From SFLA01 sp045595785 (GTDB taxonomy: Bacteria > Bacillota > Clostridia > Oscillospirales > CAG-382): 7,924 bases of DNA. The notes under the pieces were generated by a model. It had not been told where the DNA came from and did no database searches. It saw only the letters and a list, made by a program, of their open reading frames with translations. The position numbers and the translations under genes were made by a program. Within the stretch, counting starts at the first letter, position 1, and the number at the start of each line of letters is the position of its first letter. Of the stretch, positions 1 through 6,489 are shown piece by piece. The stretch spans positions 1 through 7,924 of the forward strand of contig JAZOBE010000018.1 of assembly GCA_045595785.1 (NCBI GenBank), in the 5' to 3' direction.

Positions 1-486
1 CAAACCGGGCAAGGCGATTAAAGCAGAATCAAATACATAGGTTGTTTCATCTTGAATTATACGCTCTGTAATTGCTAAATAAAGCCCCGGCTTTAATGCA
101 TCAAAAGATGCTTTACCTTCAAAGTCTGTTTTTGCATTAAAACCTGCCGTGATATCGTTAGCAAGTATAAATGTTTCGAGAGTTGACCGAATAATATTCC
201 ATTCACCTACCGTCTCTATCCCATTAAGAATGAGATTGGATTTTTCAAAGGACGATGTAAGCGTATATTGATAATCTGCAGAAACATCGGCAATTTTATA
301 TAGATTTACAGGCAATTCCGAAAAAGCAATACCACCGCTACAATAGGAGATCGTCAAAGAACAGTTTTCATTTGTAGATATAGGTTCCTTTGCATCTGCT
401 GTTGATGCCGCCTGCACTTGGCAAGGAATTAGATAAAGGCAAATACAAAGTATAAAAGCGATTATCCCAATTCTTCTTTTAGCCAT
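1..486 (-). CDS. Pilin-like secreted protein, N-terminal part (probable minor/basal pilus subunit), partial
   Basis: I translated this frame directly from the minus strand: it is open from ATG at 486 to the window edge, giving 162 residues without a stop. Residues 1-26 look like a signal peptide (MAKRR, a hydrophobic stretch of about residues 6-21, then a VQA|AS cleavage site). The mature part begins with a strand around SLTISY, then LPVNLYKIADV near residues 58-68, a TSSFE segment, and a GLYLAITE strand followed by ALPGL at the edge. This order resembles the first domain of Cna_B/prealbumin-like pilin subunits of Clostridia. The ATG is preceded by AAGGAGG with 7-nt spacing and overlaps the sortase gene by 25 nt, so the two are probably translationally coupled. 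A position after the tip, shaft and sortase genes suggests a basal or ancillary pilin. The C-terminus and any LPXTG motif lie outside the window, so the role is inferred. Cys42 and Cys49 could form a disulfide. Confidence 0.8.
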   Translation of the reverse strand, partial: MAKRRIGIIAFILCICLYLIPCQVQAASTADAKEPISTNENCSLTISYCSGGIAFSELPVNLYKIADVSADYQYTLTSSFEKSNLILNGIETVGEWNIIRSTLETFILANDITAGFNAKTDFEGKASFDALKPGLYLAITERIIQDETTYVFDSALIALPGL

Positions 487-1325
487 TCTTCTTCCTCCTT
501 TGAGATAAGCGGTTTGCTACCCTTATCCCGATATTTCACCATCAATACAATCAATAAAATCAGCAAGATCGGAGCAGCAACCACGGGGGTTGCCACCAAA
601 GAGTCAATGCGATACGCATTGGAGGTAACGTGCAGAATAGGAGCAGCGTTCTCTATACGTGTTCCTCGGACAAGTAATCTATGAGAATTGACACCATAGG
701 GAGTACAGGTCAGCAGAGTACATAAATCTTCTCCGGGTACAATTTGAACATCGTCAATCTCTTCCGGCCGTACCACTTTAATTTGATCCACTTGATAGGT
801 GATGGTTCTATCCAACACGGTAATCGTGAAGGTATCTCCAACCTCCATCTTGTCCAGTTCCGTAAAGAGTTTGGCGTGAGGAAGTCCACGATGCGCGGAT
901 AAAACACAGTGCGTATTTTTACCGCCCACCGGCAAGGAAGTTCCCTCCAAATGACCGCAGGCAATGTTCAATACTTCTGCGGATATACCGTGATATAAAG
1001 GCAACTCAACGCCCAATTTGGGGATAGAAACATATCCCATAACGCCGTTTCCGCCGACATTTAAAATGCTGTTGTAGTCTTTTAGCTTTCGGTAATCAAG
1101 CAAAGGAGAACTTTGCTTGCTCAACTCATTATTATACGTTTGGGCTTCTTGAAAATAGGCTTCATAATCTTCGGGCCTCAATGAGTCGAGAATTTCCCGA
1201 TAGTTTTCTACTGCATGTGTTTGTGTTTTACTGTTCCAATATTGGCTCACGGACGGATAAAGCAGTCCACAGACGCCTACGAAAAGCATCAGAACCAATA
1301 GGATTCCTATTTTATTGTTCTTCAT
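462..1325 (-). CDS. Class C (pilus-polymerising) sortase
   Basis: This is a membrane transpeptidase that cleaves the LPXTG motif of pilins and joins the Thr to a Lys of the next subunit, building the fibre outside the membrane. Counted from the ATG at 1325 (287 residues), there is an N-terminal membrane segment at about 5-23 and the sortase core at about 95-225. The core contains GHLEGTSLP, the catalytic His145 in SAHRGLP, Cys207 in TLLTCTPYG and Arg216 in SHRLLVRG. A second membrane segment lies at about 242-264, followed by an acidic tail; this two-segment layout is typical of class C. I chose ATG 1325 over the in-frame ATG at 1331 because GGAGAG directly abuts the latter but lies 6 nt before the former. 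The lid region (about residues 72-84, SSPLLDY and following) has no recognisable DP(F/W/Y) motif. The gene lies about 100 nt after the shaft pilin, behind a hairpin, and overlaps the next pilin gene. Confidence 0.95.
   Translation of the reverse strand: MKNNKIGILLVLMLFVGVCGLLYPSVSQYWNSKTQTHAVENYREILDSLRPEDYEAYFQEAQTYNNELSKQSSPLLDYRKLKDYNSILNVGGNGVMGYVSIPKLGVELPLYHGISAEVLNIACGHLEGTSLPVGGKNTHCVLSAHRGLPHAKLFTELDKMEVGDTFTITVLDRTITYQVDQIKVVRPEEIDDVQIVPGEDLCTLLTCTPYGVNSHRLLVRGTRIENAAPILHVTSNAYRIDSLVATPVVAAPILLILLIVLMVKYRDKGSKPLISKEEEEWLKEELG
494..500 (-). promoter_or_regulatory. Ribosome binding site of the minor pilin gene, inside the sortase gene
   Basis: Read on the minus strand, AAGGAGG lies 7 nt before the ATG at 486. 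It sits within the Lys-Glu-Glu codons near the sortase C-terminus, so one stretch encodes an acidic tail in one frame and a strong initiation signal in another. This fixes the start of the downstream gene. Confidence 0.75.
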
Positions 1326-1331
1326 AAGCAT

Positions 1332-1337
1332 CTCTCC
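1332..1337 (-). promoter_or_regulatory. Ribosome binding site deciding the sortase start
   Basis: GGAGAG on the minus strand is immediately followed by ATGCTTATG. Spacing is 0 nt to the first ATG (1331) and 6 nt to the second (1325), so the second is the workable start. The difference is only two residues (Met-Leu). Confidence 0.65.
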
Positions 1338-1354
1338 ACTGCTTTAAAAGGATA

Positions 1355-1385
1355 GCGGCGGATGGCGGATTAAACCATCCGCCGC
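1355..1385 (-). promoter_or_regulatory. GC-rich intercistronic hairpin between shaft pilin and sortase genes
   Basis: In the mRNA sense, GCGGCGGATGG (1385-1375) and CCATCCGCCGC (1365-1355) are perfectly complementary, giving an 11-bp stem with a 9-nt loop. It begins about 42 nt after the pilin stop and is followed by TATCCTTTT, which has only four consecutive U. It could be a leaky terminator/attenuator that lets part of the transcription pass into the sortase gene, or a 3' stabiliser of the pilin message. Either would match the need for far more shaft pilin than sortase. The stem is seen directly; the role is inferred. Confidence 0.65.
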
Positions 1386-1427
1386 CGCTTTCTAAATTAA
1401 CAAAACTTAAAACTATGTATTAGGATA

Positions 1428-2975
1428 TTAGTCCTCGTAAACGGACATCTTCTTGCGGGTAATCATAAAGACAGCAGCCAAGATTACGAGCAAGGAACCG
1501 CCGCAAATGAGCAAGAATGTGCCCTGTGCACCGGTCTCAGGAAGAACAGCGCCTTTGTAGTTTTCAATGTCACCTTCGAGTTTGCCGTCCTCAACTGCAG
1601 GGTCACCGGCAGCATCTGCAAACACTATATTGCCGGAAGCGTCCTTGGCAATCAGGTCCATAAATGCGCTGTTTCCGCCTTTTACCCACTCGACCTTATG
1701 CTGTGCAGTTACCTCAAACTCCATATCAGCAAGGGTATTGTAGCCTGTAGGAGTGGTGGTTTCCACAAGTTTGTACTTGCCTGCGTCAATGCCAGACCAG
1801 GTGAAAGAGGTGATGTTTTCACCTTTGATTTCTGCACCAACGGCAACCCAATCATTTGCTTCTGCGTTCCATTTGCTTAGAGTAAAGCCTGCGCCGTTCA
1901 GAGCTTCTTTGCTTGCGCCGTCAATCTTGTTGATCTTCAGTTCATAAGTAAATACCGTTACGAAATCCTGAGGAGTATGACCATCGGGATGGCAAACATA
2001 CATGCCGTTTTCATTGCCCAGAGAGCCGACAGTGGCGCCGGTAAGAAGCTCGGAAGTATATTCTACAATAACCTTATCCCCTTTGGTAAACGTATCCTGA
2101 CCGTAGAAATCGTTGATATCACCAACGACAACATTAAAGGAACATCCTCTAAAATCACACTTTTCTGTGTTGGTGCAAGAATTTGTGAGGTTATAGCCGG
2201 ACACACCGCTTGCGGCTGCAGGAATGGTGATTTTGGTGGTGCCATCCGCTTTCAAAATGTAAGCATTCGTAATAGTAGGATTTCCGAAACCAGCTGCCTG
2301 CTGATCGTGGAAGGTGATGGTGTAGTCCTCGTAAGTATTGAAGGTAGAGGGAAGGATGACAGAAAGCTGGAAAGGAACGTTATCGCCGATGTCGTAGTCA
2401 GCAGAATCCTGCCATACAACAGCGTCCTCGCTGTTGTCGGAATCATTCTTGTCATCCACCTTCTTTTCGGAGCTGATGGTAGCGTGCTTGGAAGCGATGG
2501 TAACATCTTCGAGCATCTGAAGCATAATGGGAGACTTGGTCTGACCATCAGGTAGATCATCTGCATCGGTAACATCAACAATCATATAGTAACCGGCGGG
2601 AATATTGCTAATGATAATAGAAGATTCGTTGTCTGCGGGGGTCACATCGTTCTTGTAGGGATCGCCTTTAACCCCGGAATCCAGAATATCCACAGCAGTT
2701 TTTTCATCGACGAGGCTTTCAAGCTCATCTTTGGGAACGGGATCACCGATATTACCGTCGACAGGGTAATGGTTCTGACCGAACTTTGCATTGGAAAGAA
2801 CGGTTTGATCGCCTTCCTGGGAAATGTCGCCCGTGTAGATCTGATAAATGTCATAGACGTGACCGGCAGCACCGGTAATGGTAAGGGTATAGGTACTGTT
2901 TTCAGCTGCAAATGCGGTGGTGCTAATTGCTGGAATCATAGCCAGCACCATAAGAATAGATAAAAACTTTTTCAT
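1428..2975 (-). CDS. LPETG-anchored major (shaft) pilin, SpaA/SpaH-like
   Basis: This is the probable backbone subunit of the pilus: a secreted, sortase-linked protein of 515 residues, usual for the family. A signal peptide covers 1-23 (MKKFLSILM, cleavage AFA|AEN). An N-terminal domain (about 24-160) ends in a GYYMIVDV strand. Lys163, in IASKHA, lies where the pilin-motif lysine is expected. Domain 2 (about 165-342) starts with EKKVDD, then WQDSADYDIGDNVPF, and ends with GNENG, as in isopeptide-forming fimbrial domains. A C-terminal Cna_B domain (about 343-475) has Lys350, an E-box at YKLVETTTPTGY (Glu405) and Asn472 as the likely isopeptide trio. The sorting signal is LPETG (478-482), a hydrophobic helix and a positively charged tail. 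AAAGGA lies 9 nt before the ATG. Domain 2 is odd in holding Cys267, Cys273, Cys278 and Cys328, the last in CHPDGH. The gene lies between the probable tip adhesin and the class C sortase, which supports the shaft role. Bond assignments are inferred from family patterns. Confidence 0.93.
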   Translation of the reverse strand: MKKFLSILMVLAMIPAISTTAFAAENSTYTLTITGAAGHVYDIYQIYTGDISQEGDQTVLSNAKFGQNHYPVDGNIGDPVPKDELESLVDEKTAVDILDSGVKGDPYKNDVTPADNESSIIISNIPAGYYMIVDVTDADDLPDGQTKSPIMLQMLEDVTIASKHATISSEKKVDDKNDSDNSEDAVVWQDSADYDIGDNVPFQLSVILPSTFNTYEDYTITFHDQQAAGFGNPTITNAYILKADGTTKITIPAAASGVSGYNLTNSCTNTEKCDFRGCSFNVVVGDINDFYGQDTFTKGDKVIVEYTSELLTGATVGSLGNENGMYVCHPDGHTPQDFVTVFTYELKINKIDGASKEALNGAGFTLSKWNAEANDWVAVGAEIKGENITSFTWSGIDAGKYKLVETTTPTGYNTLADMEFEVTAQHKVEWVKGGNSAFMDLIAKDASGNIVFADAAGDPAVEDGKLEGDIENYKGAVLPETGAQGTFLLICGGSLLVILAAVFMITRKKMSVYED

Positions 2976-3022
2976 AATTTTGGGTCCTTTCTAAATTTAA
3001 ATTTTATTTTTTTATTGATTCA

Positions 3023-3046
3023 TCTCCGGCGCGTTTTCCGCCGAGA
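3023..3046 (-). other. Small hairpin in the adhesin-pilin gap
   Basis: In mRNA sense TCTCGGCG and CGCCGGAGA pair as eight base pairs with one bulged G around a 7-nt loop, about 10 nt after the adhesin stop codon. The following sequence is A-rich rather than U-rich, so it is not a typical intrinsic terminator. It may be an mRNA processing or stability element at the 5' side of the pilin message. The remainder of this 80-nt gap is AT-rich and contains the pilin ribosome binding site; I see no convincing promoter. Confidence 0.4.
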
Positions 3047-3055
3047 CAAGGGAAG

Positions 3056-6000
3056 CTATCCTACGCCCCTCCTTTCTCGCTTGCGCCTTCGAATGAATCT
3101 ATATACAAGCGGTGTAACTATAAATAGCACACTCACAAGTAACAAGGGATAGGTTCCTATTCCTCCGGTTTCGGGGAGTTTATAGGTTGTTGCTTGGTTC
3201 GTTATATCGATATGACCTGTTGTGTCGAAGGGGACTCGCGTGAGTTCGTGCTCTTCCTTTAGTTCGTCGAAGGTATCGCATTGTCCACCTGCTTGGTTAC
3301 AGAAACAGAACTCGTGAATCGTATCGTCCAGCTTATATCCCGGAGGAGCTTCCAATTCTTGAACATAATAGATTTTATGTTCTCGAAGAACGATACCTTT
3401 TTGAATATCCGTTTCGAAGAAAACCTTTCCATCGACACCGGTTACACCGGTTGTGATCAAACCGCCTTGGGCGTTAAATAATCCGAATTTTGCGCCCTTA
3501 AGCGATGCTCCACTATCGGCCGAAATCTTATGTATCATTACCGCAAAGGCATTTGATGCGAAGCTTATATCGGGAAAAACACGTTCGGTGCTCGTGCTGG
3601 ACACCGTTGTGCCCCAAACGGAAACCGTAGCCGTATTATTATACTTAAGGGCCGAGGTGGCTCCCTGCACGATCAGCATTGTATTGTAATCTAAAATATA
3701 GGTTACCGGCTGCGGATGTAGTATTGTGACATCAAGCACGTGCACGGCGTCGCCGTTTTCGTTAACCGCTTCTCCCGTACCGTCGTAGGTATAGGTATAG
3801 TCTACGCCTTCGTGTAGGGTTACTATATTTCCTGCGGCATCTTTTGATTGAATAACCAACGAACCTCTCATAAAGGTTAGGGTATCGGTCATTTCGTCGT
3901 GTATAACAAGGGGAGAACCGTCGGTTAGATTTAACTTCGATTCGTTTACCGTAATGTTATATTTTACAAGAGATCCTTCGGGCTCTCGGTCTTCTTTTTT
4001 AATGATTCCGGGAAGAGGAACGGTTGTTTCAGTCCAAAGGGAGGTAGTATTACTATACAGTCCCGCACCGTTGTATGCCGAATATCCCAAACCGCCATAC
4101 TGCTCTATTTCCTCGGTTACGTCAGTTTCGTACGTAATCGTAAAGGTTGTATCTTCAACTTCGTGCCAACAGTCGCAGAAATCGGTAACTTGATATTTAG
4201 GTCCGTCCCAATAACCCCAAGGATTACATTGTCCTGTCCATTCTCCGCAGGTCTCTTCGGTACAAACGCATCGCTGTAGTATGTGAATCTCCGCACCGTT
4301 ATTAGTACCGTCGCTCCACGAATACATTTCGTAGGCATAGGGGTCGTTCTCAGTTGCTACCGTATAATACGGAATGTTTATGATAGTACCAAAATAATTG
4401 GCGGTAATACTACTAATTTTTATATCGTTTCCTTCATAATACTGATTATTACCCCACTGGTTAACAATAGACATACTATCGCTTATTATCCAGTCGTGCT
4501 CTGCTATTTGAGCTTCTTTCTTAGGAATAGTTGCCTGAATTTCCCAAACGGTTTTTGCACCATCAGCATCGGTCACAAGAGTACCGTGTTTGAATATGGC
4601 GGCTTTAACCTCATTTTGAATAAATCCACCCCAACCCTCTTGGTATTTATTATCAACATCAACCGCATTTACATAACCAAGCTCGCCGGCAAGGTCAACG
4701 TGGGTTGGCGTTGAGGTGTATTCGATAAAATAGGTATAATGGTCGTTGCCCAACACTTGCTCGTGCGTACTATTGGCGTTTTTATTACAGATTATGGTTT
4801 CGGGCATGGTATATTCCCAACCATCTGCAGTCCACTTTAAATCGTCACCGGGGTAAACCGTCCAGGTATGCCACTCTTCGGTTCCATCGGAATTGTATAT
4901 TGATACGCCCATCTTAAGTCCTGCTGCCATATCTGTATCGGAATAATAATGCTCATAACTCCAATCGTATTTTAGCGTTCGGTCGGTTATCTTACTTCCC
5001 GGTATATTGGAGTTTTGGTTTCCTTCGATTTGAACCGTCCAATATATTTTATTAGGGTCGAGTTTGTGGGGTTTGTTAACGGTATTTATGTTATCGGGGT
5101 TACCCTGTTCTCCCCACTTTTGAACCTCGGTAACCTTAATTTCTTCTCGTGGGGGTTCAATGGTAACGTTTATTTTTCCGTCCAAATCCATTTCTTTTTG
5201 ATCTTCGGGATAAACAATTCCCATCGTCGCGCTAATTGTAATGTCGGAAAGTTTGTTTGCTTCTTGGTTAAAGATTAGGGTAACCAATCCGTCTGCGGTT
5301 ACCTCCCAGTTGCCAACAATAACGTCGTTTATTACGAAATCACCCGTTCCTGCCAGCATTTCTACTCCATTTGGGAACTGATACTGATATGTTCCCGGAG
5401 AAAAACCGTCGGGACTTGTAGCGGTAAGGGTTATTTTATACTGTGTTCCCGCATGGACTATGAAGTTTCCGTCATCGTCTTTAGGAAGCTCACGGTTGCT
5501 TGTGTCTAGCAAGGTGAAATAGTAAGAACCCCTATTATCGTTTAGGTATGTTATTAAATCGTTTATTGTTCGAGAACTTCTAAGATTATAGGTTTGAGCC
5601 TTGGTATTTACGATTCGGTCGGCGAAAATAAATACCGCAGGACCCTTTGAAATATCGTAAAGTTCTTCGCCCGATATTTGCTTATTTACGGTTCCCCAAC
5701 CTAAAATCGAATCGTCGGCGTAGGAAACAATAACCGTTTTAACCGCGTTTTCATAGTCGCCGCGAATGACGTAGCAGGACGAAAGCTGGGTTTCACAGAC
5801 AATCCCAACCGTATTATCTTTAAAGAAGATTAGGTCGCCACTACTAGGTTTATAATTCTCGGCTAAGGCAAACTTTCCTGTTTTTTTCCACTGTTCTGCC
5901 ATAGAAGCCGCGCCGGTATTGTAAGGAAAATCAAGCTGATTTGCCCCAGCGTAATGTAAACAGAAAGATACAAAGGTTGCCGACCAGTCGCTATACGGCG

Positions 6001-6451
6001 TTCCATACCAAGCACCGTAACGTGTGTAACCGTGTCGTATGCCACTTTTGTTTACCTCAAAGTTAAGTTTGCTCTCAGAATACCCAACCTGTGTTTTAGC
6101 AATACCGACTAAGTCCGTACTCAGACTTCCCGTAAAGGGATAATTATCAAACATTTTCTGCCAGTCGAGTTGCGATTCCACATCAGCTGTTTCATCGGAA
6201 TAACATTCAATGGTATGAACGTGTTCTGTTAGCTCACATGGGAATTCTCCGTTTTGGCACGATTCATCGTGAGTATGCTCAATCATACCGCAGTCGGCAT
6301 CACCGGCTAACGTTAGACCGGGCTTGCGCAAAGACCAGAAAACATCTAAAGAAACTATGAGGGAGAGAACAAGCAGAATGGCAAGCATTCGCGTTCTTCT
6401 AACTCGCTTTTTCTTTAGTTTCTTCAGGCCTTCACTCAAGATATCCTGCAC
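3056..6451 (-). CDS. Large LPETG-anchored surface protein, probable pilus tip adhesin with degenerate NlpC/P60-like domain
   Basis: This 1131-residue secreted protein is the likely fibre tip. A basic N-terminus (KKLKKKRVRRTR) leads into a hydrophobic segment at about 22-40. Two C-x4-HxH-x3-C motifs follow (54-65, 72-83). Residues about 111-255 resemble an NlpC/P60-like (CHAP-like) domain (TRYGAWYG, FVSFCLHYAG, GDLIFF, SILGWG), but DWS stands where DWC is expected and the His before VGIV is missing. Residues about 435-965 look like three adhesin-type beta domains with ITDRT, ISDSM and IHDEMTD strands; the second carries a cysteine-rich insertion (728-763). A Cna_B domain at about 968-1088 has Lys975, the E-box YYVQELEAPPGY (Glu1032) and Asn1085. 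LPETGG at 1092-1097, a membrane helix and RRRKRERR complete the sorting signal. The start is GTG, with AGGAGG 7 nt upstream. There is no von Willebrand A domain, unlike RrgA-type tips. The sorting signal is certain, the tip role likely, and the ligand unknown. Confidence 0.88.
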   Translation of the reverse strand: MQDILSEGLKKLKKKRVRRTRMLAILLVLSLIVSLDVFWSLRKPGLTLAGDADCGMIEHTHDESCQNGEFPCELTEHVHTIECYSDETADVESQLDWQKMFDNYPFTGSLSTDLVGIAKTQVGYSESKLNFEVNKSGIRHGYTRYGAWYGTPYSDWSATFVSFCLHYAGANQLDFPYNTGAASMAEQWKKTGKFALAENYKPSSGDLIFFKDNTVGIVCETQLSSCYVIRGDYENAVKTVIVSYADDSILGWGTVNKQISGEELYDISKGPAVFIFADRIVNTKAQTYNLRSSRTINDLITYLNDNRGSYYFTLLDTSNRELPKDDDGNFIVHAGTQYKITLTATSPDGFSPGTYQYQFPNGVEMLAGTGDFVINDVIVGNWEVTADGLVTLIFNQEANKLSDITISATMGIVYPEDQKEMDLDGKINVTIEPPREEIKVTEVQKWGEQGNPDNINTVNKPHKLDPNKIYWTVQIEGNQNSNIPGSKITDRTLKYDWSYEHYYSDTDMAAGLKMGVSIYNSDGTEEWHTWTVYPGDDLKWTADGWEYTMPETIICNKNANSTHEQVLGNDHYTYFIEYTSTPTHVDLAGELGYVNAVDVDNKYQEGWGGFIQNEVKAAIFKHGTLVTDADGAKTVWEIQATIPKKEAQIAEHDWIISDSMSIVNQWGNNQYYEGNDIKISSITANYFGTIINIPYYTVATENDPYAYEMYSWSDGTNNGAEIHILQRCVCTEETCGEWTGQCNPWGYWDGPKYQVTDFCDCWHEVEDTTFTITYETDVTEEIEQYGGLGYSAYNGAGLYSNTTSLWTETTVPLPGIIKKEDREPEGSLVKYNITVNESKLNLTDGSPLVIHDEMTDTLTFMRGSLVIQSKDAAGNIVTLHEGVDYTYTYDGTGEAVNENGDAVHVLDVTILHPQPVTYILDYNTMLIVQGATSALKYNNTATVSVWGTTVSSTSTERVFPDISFASNAFAVMIHKISADSGASLKGAKFGLFNAQGGLITTGVTGVDGKVFFETDIQKGIVLREHKIYYVQELEAPPGYKLDDTIHEFCFCNQAGGQCDTFDELKEEHELTRVPFDTTGHIDITNQATTYKLPETGGIGTYPLLLVSVLFIVTPLVYRFIRRRKRERRGVG
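6203..6292 (-). repeat. Tandem C-x4-HxH-x3-C motifs in the adhesin (codons 54-83)
   Basis: Two copies with identical spacing lie six residues apart: C54, H59, H61, C65 and C72, H77, H79, C83, both around an EH(T/V)H core. Four potential ligands per copy would suit a metal site or disulfides just outside the membrane. I recall similar EHTH-Cys motifs near the N-termini of clostridial surface proteins; metal binding is inference. Confidence 0.7.
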
Positions 6452-6458
6452 GTCTCTC

Positions 6459-6464
6459 CCTCCT
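6459..6464 (-). promoter_or_regulatory. Ribosome binding site of the tip adhesin, supporting its GTG start
   Basis: AGGAGG on the minus strand, within AAAGGAGGGAGAG, ends 7 nt before GTG at 6451. The first internal ATG is not reached until codon 22, which would remove the basic n-region, so the GTG is favoured. The rest of the 38-nt gap after the signal peptidase gene shows no terminator or promoter that I can support. Confidence 0.75.
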
Positions 6465-6489
6465 TTCGTTTAAGTAGTTTTAAATGTTT

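Noticed and set aside
421..486. Minor pilin as a lipoprotein (LIPC at residues 19-22)
   Set aside because: Pro before the Cys does not fit a lipobox, which needs Gly, Ala or Ser there; the VQA|AS site just after is a better signal peptidase I site.
1977..2555. Plus-strand open frame of 192 codons opposite the shaft pilin gene
   Set aside because: It lies fully within a clearly recognised pilin gene, has no family resemblance or strong ribosome binding site, and is best explained as a shadow of the minus-strand coding sequence.
2994..3005. AT-only palindrome (AAATTTAAATTT) upstream of the pilin gene as an operator
   Set aside because: Low-complexity AT palindromes arise easily by chance in AT-rich leaders; nothing ties it to the HTH protein.
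3023..3046. Intrinsic terminator after the adhesin gene
   Set aside because: The stem is followed by an A-rich tract in the transcribed sense, not a U-run, and the next operon gene follows closely.
2976..3055. Separate promoter for the shaft pilin
   Set aside because: I found no -35/-10 pair with acceptable spacing; a TTGTCT-like hexamer has no matching -10 box.
4283..4714. Plus-strand open frame of 143 codons opposite the adhesin gene
   Set aside because: Antisense to well-supported adhesin domains, with hydrophobic low-information translation; a shadow frame.
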